A DNA stretch of 41,243 bases from Synechococcales cyanobacterium C42_A2020_086 (GTDB lineage: Bacteria; Cyanobacteriota; Cyanobacteriia; Elainellales; Elainellaceae). Position 1 is the first letter of the stretch, and each line of letters begins with the position of its first letter. A program made the position numbers and the translations under genes. The stretch lies in the NCBI GenBank assembly GCA_015272325.1, contig JACYLU010000024.1, positions 1 to 41,243 on the forward strand, written 5' to 3'. The notes under the pieces are model-generated. The model was not told the origin of the DNA and ran no database searches. It was given only the letters and a program-made list of their open reading frames with translations. This document shows positions 26,487 through 34,600 of the stretch, in pieces.

Positions 26487-26821
26487 GGAGCGATCGTCAA
26501 CGGTTAGTCGATATTTTGGAGGCGATTGCTCAAATCGAACGGTATGCTTTTCGGGGACAGAGCAGCTTTTATCAGGAAGAACTGATCCAAGTCTGGATCG
26601 TGCATCATCTGCAAATCATCGGAGAAGCCTCCAGTTCTCTATCTCAAGAATTCGTTCAGCAAAACTCCGAAATTCCCTGGGCAGAAATTATCGCATTCCG
26701 CAATATCCTAGTTCACGAGTACTTTAGGGTTGACTTACAGCTTGTTTGGCGCATTGTTGAAGGGGATTTACCCGACCTCAAGTCCAATATTCAAAGATTA
26801 ATACAAGGACACGAATCATGA
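26483..26821 (+). CDS. hepT: HEPN-domain RNase toxin (DUF86-like)
   Basis: The 112-residue helical protein carries the HEPN catalytic motif R-x4-H-x-Y in RNILVHEYF (R73, H78, Y80). In the characterised cyanobacterial HEPN/MNT pair, HEPN is a tRNA-cleaving RNase and the tyrosine of this motif is the residue AMPylated by the antitoxin; by homology Y80 should be that site. All three residues are intact, so the toxin is probably active when freed. It starts with GTG at 26483, overlapping the antitoxin stop, and ends in an ATGA overlap with cas7. That arrangement ties its translation to both neighbours. Its likely role is to make loss or failure of this operon costly to the cell, or to arrest growth during infection; both are inference. 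Confidence 0.9.
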   Translation: MRSDRQRLVDILEAIAQIERYAFRGQSSFYQEELIQVWIVHHLQIIGEASSSLSQEFVQQNSEIPWAEIIAFRNILVHEYFRVDLQLVWRIVEGDLPDLKSNIQRLIQGHES

Positions 26822-27792
26822 CTCAAGCTACGCTTCCGGTTTATTCAATTTCAATTTCCGGTTTGCTGTCCTGGCAGCTTCATGCACTCAACAATGAAGG
26901 TAATGAAGGTAACCAGTCTCTTACGCGTCGGTATTACATTATCGACAAAAATGATCCAGAGCCGCAGTATGTAAATGGGATTTCTGGTGATATGCTGAAG
27001 CATATTCAAGCCGAGCATTTGCATCGGGTGGCGATCGAGTCAGGATTGAGTCTTTCCCAGGGTGGAATGAAGTTTAACCCCGATCGCATTGGCTATGACA
27101 TCAGTATTGAAACGAAAGAAACTCCCTTCTTTACGAATCAAGAGTCTGATTTAACAGCTCGCACAAACAAAGTTCTCAACTTGTGTGCAATCAGCGATCT
27201 GGAAGGATTTATGGTGACGGTTAAAGGTGGACAAACCCTTAAACGCGAATCAGTGATTGAATTTGGTGCTGTAGTTGGAATCCCAGGTTCAGTCAAGACC
27301 CAGAGCTACTTTCATGCTAAGTATGGCGTTGACAACCCCACACCGTACAACGTGCAGGTCAGTTCAGGTTTATACGCGACGGTGCTGAACATTGAAGCAT
27401 TTCGGATTGGCTATAATCCTCACAGCTTTGGCTATGCGATCGACGCTGCTGAGCGCAAAAAGCGGTTAGATGCGCTACTCAAGAGCGTGCTGTATACCTA
27501 CCTTCAGCCGAATGGAGCCAAACGCAACACGCACCTGCCGCACCCCGATCGCTTTGAAGGAGTGATCACGGTTAGCACAAAACGCTGCCCTGCACCCATG
27601 ATCAGCCCTTTGCAGATTGAGAGCTATCAGCGGCAAATCAGCGGCTTGGCTCAAACCCTGAATCGCATCAATGGGGAAGGAACGATTATTGAATATCCCT
27701 TTGAGGACTTTGCCCAATTTGCAGAACGGATCGAACAGCTCATTCAACACACACAGCCCTGGGAGACAACCAATGGCGAAGGCAACGAGTAA
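26818..27792 (+). CDS. cas7: Cas7 backbone subunit, DevR/Csa2-like
   Basis: The 324-residue protein is the RAMP-fold subunit that coats the crRNA in Cascade. It has the DevR/Csa2-type N-terminus, SISISGLLSWQLHALNNEGN, then a charged loop and YVNGISGDMLKHIQAEHLHR (residues about 52-72), a stretch typical of I-A/I-B Cas7 proteins. Later motifs are IEFGAVVGIPGSVKTQSYFH and YATVLNIEAFRIGYN. This is not the I-D Csc2 family. The ATG overlaps the HEPN stop (ATGA), preceded by AAGGA 7 bases upstream. An in-frame 9-bp duplication gives NEGNEGN at residues about 26-32. The 3' end overlaps cas5 by 20 bp and includes a 12-bp tandem duplication spanning its stop codon. Confidence 0.9.
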   Translation: MTQATLPVYSISISGLLSWQLHALNNEGNEGNQSLTRRYYIIDKNDPEPQYVNGISGDMLKHIQAEHLHRVAIESGLSLSQGGMKFNPDRIGYDISIETKETPFFTNQESDLTARTNKVLNLCAISDLEGFMVTVKGGQTLKRESVIEFGAVVGIPGSVKTQSYFHAKYGVDNPTPYNVQVSSGLYATVLNIEAFRIGYNPHSFGYAIDAAERKKRLDALLKSVLYTYLQPNGAKRNTHLPHPDRFEGVITVSTKRCPAPMISPLQIESYQRQISGLAQTLNRINGEGTIIEYPFEDFAQFAERIEQLIQHTQPWETTNGEGNE

Positions 27793-28531
27793 GGCAACGA
27801 GTAAAAAGACCGAACCTAAATCAGGCAAGTGGTTGACTGTTGCATACTCGCCTGTCAGTTTATTCTCGCTGAAGCGATCAGATGCAACCAGCATGGCAGC
27901 CCGCGCTAGCCTTGTGCCAACGCCCTATGCAATTAAAATGGCATTGCTCAAGGTGATGCTTGAAAATCAAGGAGCAAAACACACGGCAGACTTTGATGCC
28001 TGGATCAAGCAGGAGTTTGCCTGGATTCGAGATTTAGAAATTCGGGTCAGTCCACCTGATCGGGTGCTAGTGAATCGCAACGGCTACAAATTGCGCTACT
28101 ACGATCAAACCGCAGACAAAGCTGATAAAAACCGTCCGACCATGCCCTTAACCGATGGTTTTGTGTTTCGGGAATGGGTGCATCTTGAAGGGAAATTAAC
28201 GCTGTGCTGCGGCGTAACCGATCGCATTGACGATCTTGAGGCTCTCTTCTCTCAGCTTAATTACTTTGGTAAGCGAGGATGCTTTTTCCAATACTTGCCT
28301 GATGGAAAAATTGTTACTAATGAAGCCAGATTTTCTGCTGATCCAATGAATAGTTTTGTGATTCAGCCGATGGATGATTTGGGTGAGAAGGCAACCTTCG
28401 AGGCAGTCAGCCCATTCTCTGAGAAAAAGATGGGTAAAAACGACCGCATCGTTCGATCGGGGTTTTTACCACTTCAACTTACTGCAACCAGTGCCCGCTA
28501 TGATCTTTACACCCGATACCTCGACTCATAA
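27773..28531 (+). CDS. cas5: Cas5 Cascade subunit
   Basis: The 252-residue protein fits Cas5, which caps the 5' handle of the crRNA. After a lysine-rich N-terminal leader (KATSKATSKK) come a first beta-strand region SGKWLTVAYSPVSLFSLKRS and the family-like PTPYAIKMALLKVMLENQG (residues about 48-66). Glycine-rich elements such as FGKRGCFFQYLP occur in the second half. The start was chosen at the ATG at 27773, inside the cas7 coding end, because upstream in-frame codons lie fully inside cas7. The 12-bp duplication at 27779-27802 gives the KATSKATS repeat. The gene overlaps cas6 by 32 bp. The assignment rests mainly on operon position and the N-terminal motif, supported by length. Confidence 0.82.
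   Translation: MAKATSKATSKKTEPKSGKWLTVAYSPVSLFSLKRSDATSMAARASLVPTPYAIKMALLKVMLENQGAKHTADFDAWIKQEFAWIRDLEIRVSPPDRVLVNRNGYKLRYYDQTADKADKNRPTMPLTDGFVFREWVHLEGKLTLCCGVTDRIDDLEALFSQLNYFGKRGCFFQYLPDGKIVTNEARFSADPMNSFVIQPMDDLGEKATFEAVSPFSEKKMGKNDRIVRSGFLPLQLTATSARYDLYTRYLDS
27779..27802 (+). repeat. Perfect 12-bp tandem duplication across the cas7 stop / cas5 start
   Basis: AAGGCAACGAGT occurs at 27779-27790 and 27791-27802. The cas7 TAA stop (27790-27792) is formed at the junction of the two copies, and cas5 gains the four residues KATS. Confidence 0.9.
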
Positions 28532-29546
28532 AGCAATTCGACTTGCAGGCTTGGCATTGGTTCTCCGTCCAGTGTCGCCCTCTGATTCTGCAATTCCATT
28601 ATGCGAATGGTTGGACAATGATTCGTTTATGCCATTCTGGGTCCCTCTCGTTCCGAAGCGAAACACAATCAAGGTAATGCCGATTCTTCCAAGTCCGGAA
28701 CTTTATCCGGAATTGCTTCAGAGTGTTTGTCGGCGATTGACTCAGGTTAATATAATTGCATGGCAGGAACGCCATTATGAAATCATTGGAGTTGAGACTC
28801 AAACGGACAACCTGTTCGTAATTCAACTCTCGCTATTGCATCGTCAGGCGCTACCGCCCACTCTGAATCGAGCAGTACACGGACTCTGCTTGCAATGGTT
28901 TGCGAATGCAAATCTAGAGATTGCTGAACAGTTACATCAAGCAGCCGTTTCTCCGTTCACCGTGTCGATTCAATCTAAAAATCGTCACCAAACTCAGGTT
29001 CGTGTTGCTGTTTTACAAGCAGAGTTGTTCAGTCTGCTATTGTGGGGGCTATGTCCCAATTTGGGGCAGGAAATCAGTCTAGCCAATGCTGGGTGTCAAG
29101 TGGGTCCGCAGATTCAACTCGTTGCCTCTAGCAGCTTCGAAAAATTAGTTCAGACTACACCCCAGGACGCACTGAAGCTAGAATTTGTGACTCCAACCAG
29201 TTTTAAGCAAGAGGATGCCATCCAGCCTTTTCCCCTGCCAGAATTGGTTTTTGCAGGATTACTGCGGCGTTGGAATACGTTTGCACCCGATGGGTTGAAA
29301 CTCGATCGCCAAAATTGGACTGGATGGGTTACTGCCTTCGATCTAAAAACTCACACGCTCAGAATGAAAAGTGATGAAATTGGTTCACAGGGCTGGGTGC
29401 GCTACCGGTTTCCCGATCCGGAGCAGGCTCGCATTGCCACTATTCTGGCTCATTTTGCCTTTTTTGCAGGTGTGGGACGCAAAACGGCAATGGGAATGGG
29501 ACAAACTCGATTATTGAATCACCACGAGAATGATCGCCAAGAATGA
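28500..29546 (+). CDS. cas6: Cas6 pre-crRNA endoribonuclease
   Basis: The 348-residue protein processes the array transcript within each repeat. The C-terminal signature, FFAGVGRKTAMGMGQTRL, is the glycine-rich loop diagnostic of Cas6. The upstream part, RYRFPDPEQARIATILAHFA, and the region VFAGLLRRWNTFAPDG are also typical of the larger Cas6 proteins seen in cyanobacteria. The catalytic residue is usually an N-terminal histidine; several candidates exist and I cannot choose. The repeat carries a 5-bp hairpin (TCCCG-GTCTA-CGGGA) just before the ACTGAAAC end, which would become the crRNA 5' handle after cleavage. The ATG at 28500 lies inside the end of cas5; the open frame upstream is the overlap shadow. 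A 12-bp gap separates it from cas4. Confidence 0.9.
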   Translation: MIFTPDTSTHKAIRLAGLALVLRPVSPSDSAIPLCEWLDNDSFMPFWVPLVPKRNTIKVMPILPSPELYPELLQSVCRRLTQVNIIAWQERHYEIIGVETQTDNLFVIQLSLLHRQALPPTLNRAVHGLCLQWFANANLEIAEQLHQAAVSPFTVSIQSKNRHQTQVRVAVLQAELFSLLLWGLCPNLGQEISLANAGCQVGPQIQLVASSSFEKLVQTTPQDALKLEFVTPTSFKQEDAIQPFPLPELVFAGLLRRWNTFAPDGLKLDRQNWTGWVTAFDLKTHTLRMKSDEIGSQGWVRYRFPDPEQARIATILAHFAFFAGVGRKTAMGMGQTRLLNHHENDRQE

Positions 29547-29558
29547 ATAGATGAATCA

Positions 29559-30137
29559 ATGGATGACTATTTACCGCTGGCATATCTGAACGCTTGGGAA
29601 TATTGCCCGCGTCGATTCTACTGGGAATATGTGCTGGGCGAAATGGCAGACAATGAGCATATTATCCTAGGACGACATCTGCACCGCAATGTGGATCAGC
29701 CAGCTGTGGTGCAGGAAGGAGATACCCTGATTCGGCGCAATCAATGGGTTTGGAGCGATCGCCTCCGGGTTGCTGGTATTGTGGATGCCGTGGAAGAACG
29801 AGCGGGGGAATTGATCCCCATCGAGTACAAGAAGGGGCGCATGGGCAATCATCTTAACGATCATTTTCAGCTCTGTGCGGCAGGGCTGTGCTTGGAAGAG
29901 CGAACCGGACGAACCATTGTCCAGGGCGAAATTTTTTACCACACCAACCGCCGCCGCCAAGTGGTGCCCTTTACGCCGCAACTGCGCCAGGCAACCGAAG
30001 CCGCCATTCAGCAGGCGCAGCAGGTGGCTCAGCAGCCGATGCCTGCTCCGATTGATCACCCGCGGAAATGCCAAGCCTGTAGCTTGATTGAGATTTGTCT
30101 GCCTGTCGAAGTCAAACAATTACGCAGTGAGGTTTAG
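29559..30137 (+). CDS. cas4: Cas4 exonuclease/adaptation factor
   Basis: The 192-residue protein has all Cas4 features. The first Fe-S cysteine is C16 in NAWEYCPRRFYWEY. The RecB-type nuclease core is GIVDAVEE (D76), IPIEYKKGRMG (E89, K91) and HFQLCAAGLCLEE. The C-terminal cysteine cluster is RKCQACSLIEICLP (C171, C174, C180). Cas4 trims prespacers and fixes PAM-proximal orientation during acquisition, which fits the conserved spacer ends seen among duplicated spacers. It ends one base before the cas1 ATG. Confidence 0.95.
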   Translation: MDDYLPLAYLNAWEYCPRRFYWEYVLGEMADNEHIILGRHLHRNVDQPAVVQEGDTLIRRNQWVWSDRLRVAGIVDAVEERAGELIPIEYKKGRMGNHLNDHFQLCAAGLCLEERTGRTIVQGEIFYHTNRRRQVVPFTPQLRQATEAAIQQAQQVAQQPMPAPIDHPRKCQACSLIEICLPVEVKQLRSEV

Positions 30138-31109
30138 ATGTCAGTTCTGTATGTCACTCAGCCAGACGCGGTGGTGAGCAAAACCTACGAAGCGTTCACC
30201 GTTGCGCTGAAGCAAAATGGCACCTGGACGAAACAGTCCGTTCCGGCGCAAACGATCGACCAGATGGTGCTGATGGGTAATCCGCAGGTTACGGGGGATG
30301 CCTTTGTCTATGCGCTGCAGCTAGGCATGCCTATTCACTACCTGTCGAGTTTCGGCAAGTATTTGGGTAGTGCGTTACCAGGACAGTCGCGCAATGGGGC
30401 ACTGCGGCTGGCGCAGTATGGGCTATATCACGACCTGAGCCGTCGTCTAGAGCTAGTGAAGGCAATCGTGACTGCCAAGATTCACAACCAGTACGTGGTG
30501 CTGTATCGGCACGGGCAAACGGATTCGCCGGTAAAAGGGCGCAAAAAACTGGTGCAGACTCAATCTACACTCGACGGAGTGCGAGGCATTGAGGGATTGG
30601 CGGCTCGCGAGTATTTTGCTGGCATGGCGGCGATTGTTGGCACAAGCTGGAACTTTTTAGGGCGGCATCGTCCTCCACCTGACCCGATTAATTCCCTGTT
30701 GAGCTTTGCCTATGGGCTGCTGCGATCGCAGGTAACGGCGGCGGTGCATCTGGCTGGATTGGATCCCTATATCGGCTATCTGCATGAGGTGCATCACGGG
30801 CAGCCGGCGCTGGTATTGGATCTAATGGAGGAGTTTCGCCCGCTGGTGGCAGATAATCTGGTGTTGTCGGTGCTGAATAATCGCCAGATCCAGCAACCCG
30901 ATTTCAGCGAAAGCTTGGGCGTGTATACGCTGGCCGATGAAGCCCGCAAGCGGTTTTTGCAAGCGTTCGATCGCAAGATGCAGGATGAGTTTAAGCATCC
31001 CGTCTTTGGGTACCGCTGCTCCTACCGCCGGGCGATTGAGCTACAGGCGCGATTGCTGGGACGACACCTGCAAGAGGGAATTCCCTATAAGCCGCTGGTG
31101 CTGCGATGA
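30138..31109 (+). CDS. cas1: Cas1 integrase
   Basis: The 323-residue protein is the catalytic subunit of spacer integration. Metal-binding residues are visible as E158 in AAREYFAGM, H216 in IGYLHEVHHG and D228 in LVLDLMEEFRPLVAD. The length and the HPVFGYRCSYRRAIELQARL C-terminal helix are standard. The preceding cas4 stop directly abuts the ATG, with GAGG 4 bases upstream. The gene ends in an ATGA overlap with cas2. Confidence 0.97.
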   Translation: MSVLYVTQPDAVVSKTYEAFTVALKQNGTWTKQSVPAQTIDQMVLMGNPQVTGDAFVYALQLGMPIHYLSSFGKYLGSALPGQSRNGALRLAQYGLYHDLSRRLELVKAIVTAKIHNQYVVLYRHGQTDSPVKGRKKLVQTQSTLDGVRGIEGLAAREYFAGMAAIVGTSWNFLGRHRPPPDPINSLLSFAYGLLRSQVTAAVHLAGLDPYIGYLHEVHHGQPALVLDLMEEFRPLVADNLVLSVLNNRQIQQPDFSESLGVYTLADEARKRFLQAFDRKMQDEFKHPVFGYRCSYRRAIELQARLLGRHLQEGIPYKPLVLR

Positions 31110-31399
31110 CGACGCTTTTCTATCTCATCATCTACGATCTGCCCGATACTAAGGCTGCCAATAAGCGACGTGCTCGTCTGCATAAGCTGCTTTCAGGCTA
31201 TGGGCGATGGACCCAGTTCAGCGTATTTGAGTGTTTTTTGACTGCCGTTCAATTCGCAAAGCTGCAAGTGCAAATTGAAACGCTGATTAAGCCGGATGAG
31301 GATTCGGTGCGAATTTATGTGCTGGATGCCGGATCCGTGCGCCGTACGATCGCATATGGTCCAGAAAAACCTCGCCAAGTCAAGACAATTATTCTATGA
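31106..31399 (+). CDS. cas2: Cas2 integration subunit
   Basis: The 97-residue protein has the Cas2 ferredoxin-like fold: LIIYDLPDTKAANKRRARLH at the N-terminus, GYGRWTQFSVFECFL, and the second strand SVRIYVLDAG. It forms the central dimer between Cas1 dimers. It starts in an ATGA overlap with cas1 and is the last gene of the cas operon; the array leader follows immediately. Confidence 0.96.
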   Translation: MTTLFYLIIYDLPDTKAANKRRARLHKLLSGYGRWTQFSVFECFLTAVQFAKLQVQIETLIKPDEDSVRIYVLDAGSVRRTIAYGPEKPRQVKTIIL

Positions 31400-31617
31400 T
31401 GATGAAGAAGAAAATTTGGCAAACCGAAGCGGGGTCGATTTTCCAGGGAGGTTCGCCAAAATCTCTAGAACCTCGACAAGTAAATAGATTGAGGATTTTC
31501 TTGGGGCAAAATAGGCTCCCTCAACAGGGGCAGATAGGTGCCAGTAAGGTGCTTCTTCAAGAGGTTTGCCAAAACTGGGCTGAGAAGCCCCCTCTGGCCA
31601 ACATTCCAAGCCGCGCC
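31400..31617 (+). promoter_or_regulatory. CRISPR leader with repeated GGTTTGCCAAA motifs
   Basis: These 218 bp lie between the cas2 stop and the first repeat, on the side where new spacers enter. Three related 11-mers stand out: TTTGGCAAACC at 31415-31425 (inverted), GGTTCGCCAAA at 31450-31460 and GGTTTGCCAAA at 31563-31573. The first and third are exact inverted copies. The first two could form a hairpin that may also end the cas transcript. The array promoter should be here; I could not identify its boxes with confidence. Confidence 0.7.
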
Positions 31618-34600
31618 GTCGCAATTCCCAAATCCCGGTCTACGGGACTGAAACATTGTGGTTTCGCGGATCTGACAATCTACGAGAATGTCGCAATTCC
31701 CAAATCCCGGTCTACGGGACTGAAACCTCAGCTCCGGAATCGAGGAGACTGCCGACGTTGCCGTCGCAATTCCCAAATCCCGGTCTACGGGACTGAAACG
31801 GGGGCTTGGCAGGCAGCGACAAAGCCCTCCAGAAAGAGTCGCAATTCCCAAATCCCGGTCTACGGGACTGAAACCCGCCGCAACCGCGGACGCAGAGATT
31901 AGCGCAAATCGTCGCAATTCCCAAATCCCGGTCTACGGGACTGAAACAGCCTCAAAATCTTCCGCCTCTTGCAAACGCAGCTCCAGTCGCAATTCCCAAA
32001 TCCCGGTCTACGGGACTGAAACACCGCCTTGGGAGAGCTGGCGGCCGGAGCAGGGGCAGTCGCAATTCCCAAATCCCGGTCTACGGGACTGAAACGCTTC
32101 AGGTCAAAATTATTTAAATAAGACTCCAGCTGTCGCAATTCCCAAATCCCGGTCTACGGGACTGAAACTATCCGCTGGAGTTGGTCGAAAGAGCGGCTGA
32201 GATTTTGGTCGCAATTCCCAAATCCCGGTCTACGGGACTGAAACTCAAACTCGCTGCCCACGCGGAGCAAATAGGCGGGTGTTGGTCGCAATTCCCAAAT
32301 CCCGGTCTACGGGACTGAAACCTCGTCAGCGTCTTTCAGAGTACGAGCTGCTCGACTGTCGCAATTCCCAAATCCCGGTCTACGGGACTGAAACGTGACT
32401 TACGGGCTGGAGTCAAGGTTTCAGGTCTATGTCGCAATTCCCAAATCCCGGTCTACGGGACTGAAACACCCTCGCAGGAGCGCTGGCCGGCGTAGCTGCA
32501 GTTGTCGCAATTCCCAAATCCCGGTCTACGGGACTGAAACGCCAATCGACTGTCCGAGGAGAAAGCGCAGATTGCGGTCGCAATTCCCAAATCCCGGTCT
32601 ACGGGACTGAAACTAGGTTCCTATCTGCCCGGCTAGGGACTGCAGGATTATGTCGCAATTCCCAAATCCCGGTCTACGGGACTGAAACCGTCTGCCAGCT
32701 CGCGGGCCTTGGTCTCTAGCGCCTGTCGCAATTCCCAAATCCCGGTCTACGGGACTGAAACCATGCAGGTGGATTCGCCGAATCGGATCGGGGTCGGTCG
32801 CAATTCCCAAATCCCGGTCTACGGGACTGAAACCCTTTTTACCTTTATACTCGATTACGGGATGTTCCGTCGCAATTCCCAAATCCCGGTCTACGGGACT
32901 GAAACATATTTGCGGCCCCGTGCGCTCGCGCCCAGTCAACCGTCGCAATTCCCAAATCCCGGTCTACGGGACTGAAACTATAAATACTGTGGATAAGATA
33001 AGAGATGCAATTGAGGTCGCAATTCCCAAATCCCGGTCTACGGGACTGAAACATCAAAATGCAGGTCGCCGGGTCCGCCGCCCGACCAGTCGCAATTCCC
33101 AAATCCCGGTCTACGGGACTGAAACCGTATCCTGACTGAGTCGAAGTCCCAGGCGGGACAGGTCGCAATTCCCAAATCCCGGTCTACGGGACTGAAACGC
33201 TAACTCCAAGAATTTCTCGCACTCGGCTATCGGCGTCGCAATTCCCAAATCCCGGTCTACGGGACTGAAACCTCTCCTCGGCAACGAGCACCTGAATATT
33301 AGACGTAAGTCGCAATTCCCAAATCCCGGTCTACGGGACTGAAACTAAGTCTGAGCGATTGATCTGGCGCACGCGGTTTGTCGTCGCAATTCCCAAATCC
33401 CGGTCTACGGGACTGAAACAATTCTCAGCCTTTGAAACGCGCCGTGGCGCACCAGGGTCGCAATTCCCAAATCCCGGTCTACGGGACTGAAACCAAGCCC
33501 GGACGCCCTCGAGTTCTGCTGCTCGAGGAGTGTCGCAATTCCCAAATCCCGGTCTACGGGACTGAAACGTCGTCGTCGGTCCGCCGCACGCCGGGCTTGA
33601 GGAAAGTCGCAATTCCCAAATCCCGGTCTACGGGACTGAAACGATCTTGCCACGATGCTTTTTGCAACCAAATACGCAATGGTCGCAATTCCCAAATCCC
33701 GGTCTACGGGACTGAAACTCCTTTCGCCGGAGGCGACTCCAGCAATCGCTCCCCAGTCGCAATTCCCAAATCCCGGTCTACGGGACTGAAACACCGCAGC
33801 AGTTACAAAGCCGTGGGCGGGTCGATTGGTCGCAATTCCCAAATCCCGGTCTACGGGACTGAAACGAGGAATTTTGTCCAGCGCCTGAAAACCCGTCGCT
33901 GGGTCGCAATTCCCAAATCCCGGTCTACGGGACTGAAACACTTTGCAGATGATGAGCAGCGCATTGCTCGTTTCGGGTCGCAATTCCCAAATCCCGGTCT
34001 ACGGGACTGAAACTCGCGCTATTGCGATCCGGCGATACGGGCTGATCCAGTCGCAATTCCCAAATCCCGGTCTACGGGACTGAAACGGTGTGCACTCTTG
34101 ATAAAAACGCTTCCAAACTGGAAGGTCGCAATTCCCAAATCCCGGTCTACGGGACTGAAACTCGGTTGTGTCAACGGTCTGGTCTTGGGATTGCAGGGTC
34201 GCAATTCCCAAATCCCGGTCTACGGGACTGAAACCCTGGTCGGTCCTTGCGACCTCAGCGCCGATAGCTAGTCGCAATTCCCAAATCCCGGTCTACGGGA
34301 CTGAAACTCCTTTCGCCGGAGGCGACTCCAGCAGTCGCTCCCCAGAGTCGCAATTCCCAAATCCCGGTCTACGGGACTGAAACCCTAAAAAGACCGCTCC
34401 GCAGGCGTTGCCGCCCAAGCGTCGCAATTCCCAAATCCCGGTCTACGGGACTGAAACACGATCCGCAGATAGGCGTTGCTGGTTAAAACAGCGAGTCGCA
34501 ATTCCCAAATCCCGGTCTACGGGACTGAAACACGGCTCCAGCCGCCAGAGTAATTGTCTGGGCGTCGTCGCAATTCCCAAATCCCGGTCTACGGGACTGA

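Noticed and set aside
21555-31399. Subtype I-D, the common cyanobacterial type I system
   Set aside because: The large subunit shows no Cas10d-like HD or palm motifs, the HD domain is in Cas3, and Cas7 is DevR/Csa2-like and not Csc2.
21164-31399. CRISPR-associated Tn7-like transposon (I-B CAST)
   Set aside because: Cas3 and the adaptation genes are intact and no tnsA, tnsB, tnsC or tniQ-like gene is in the window.
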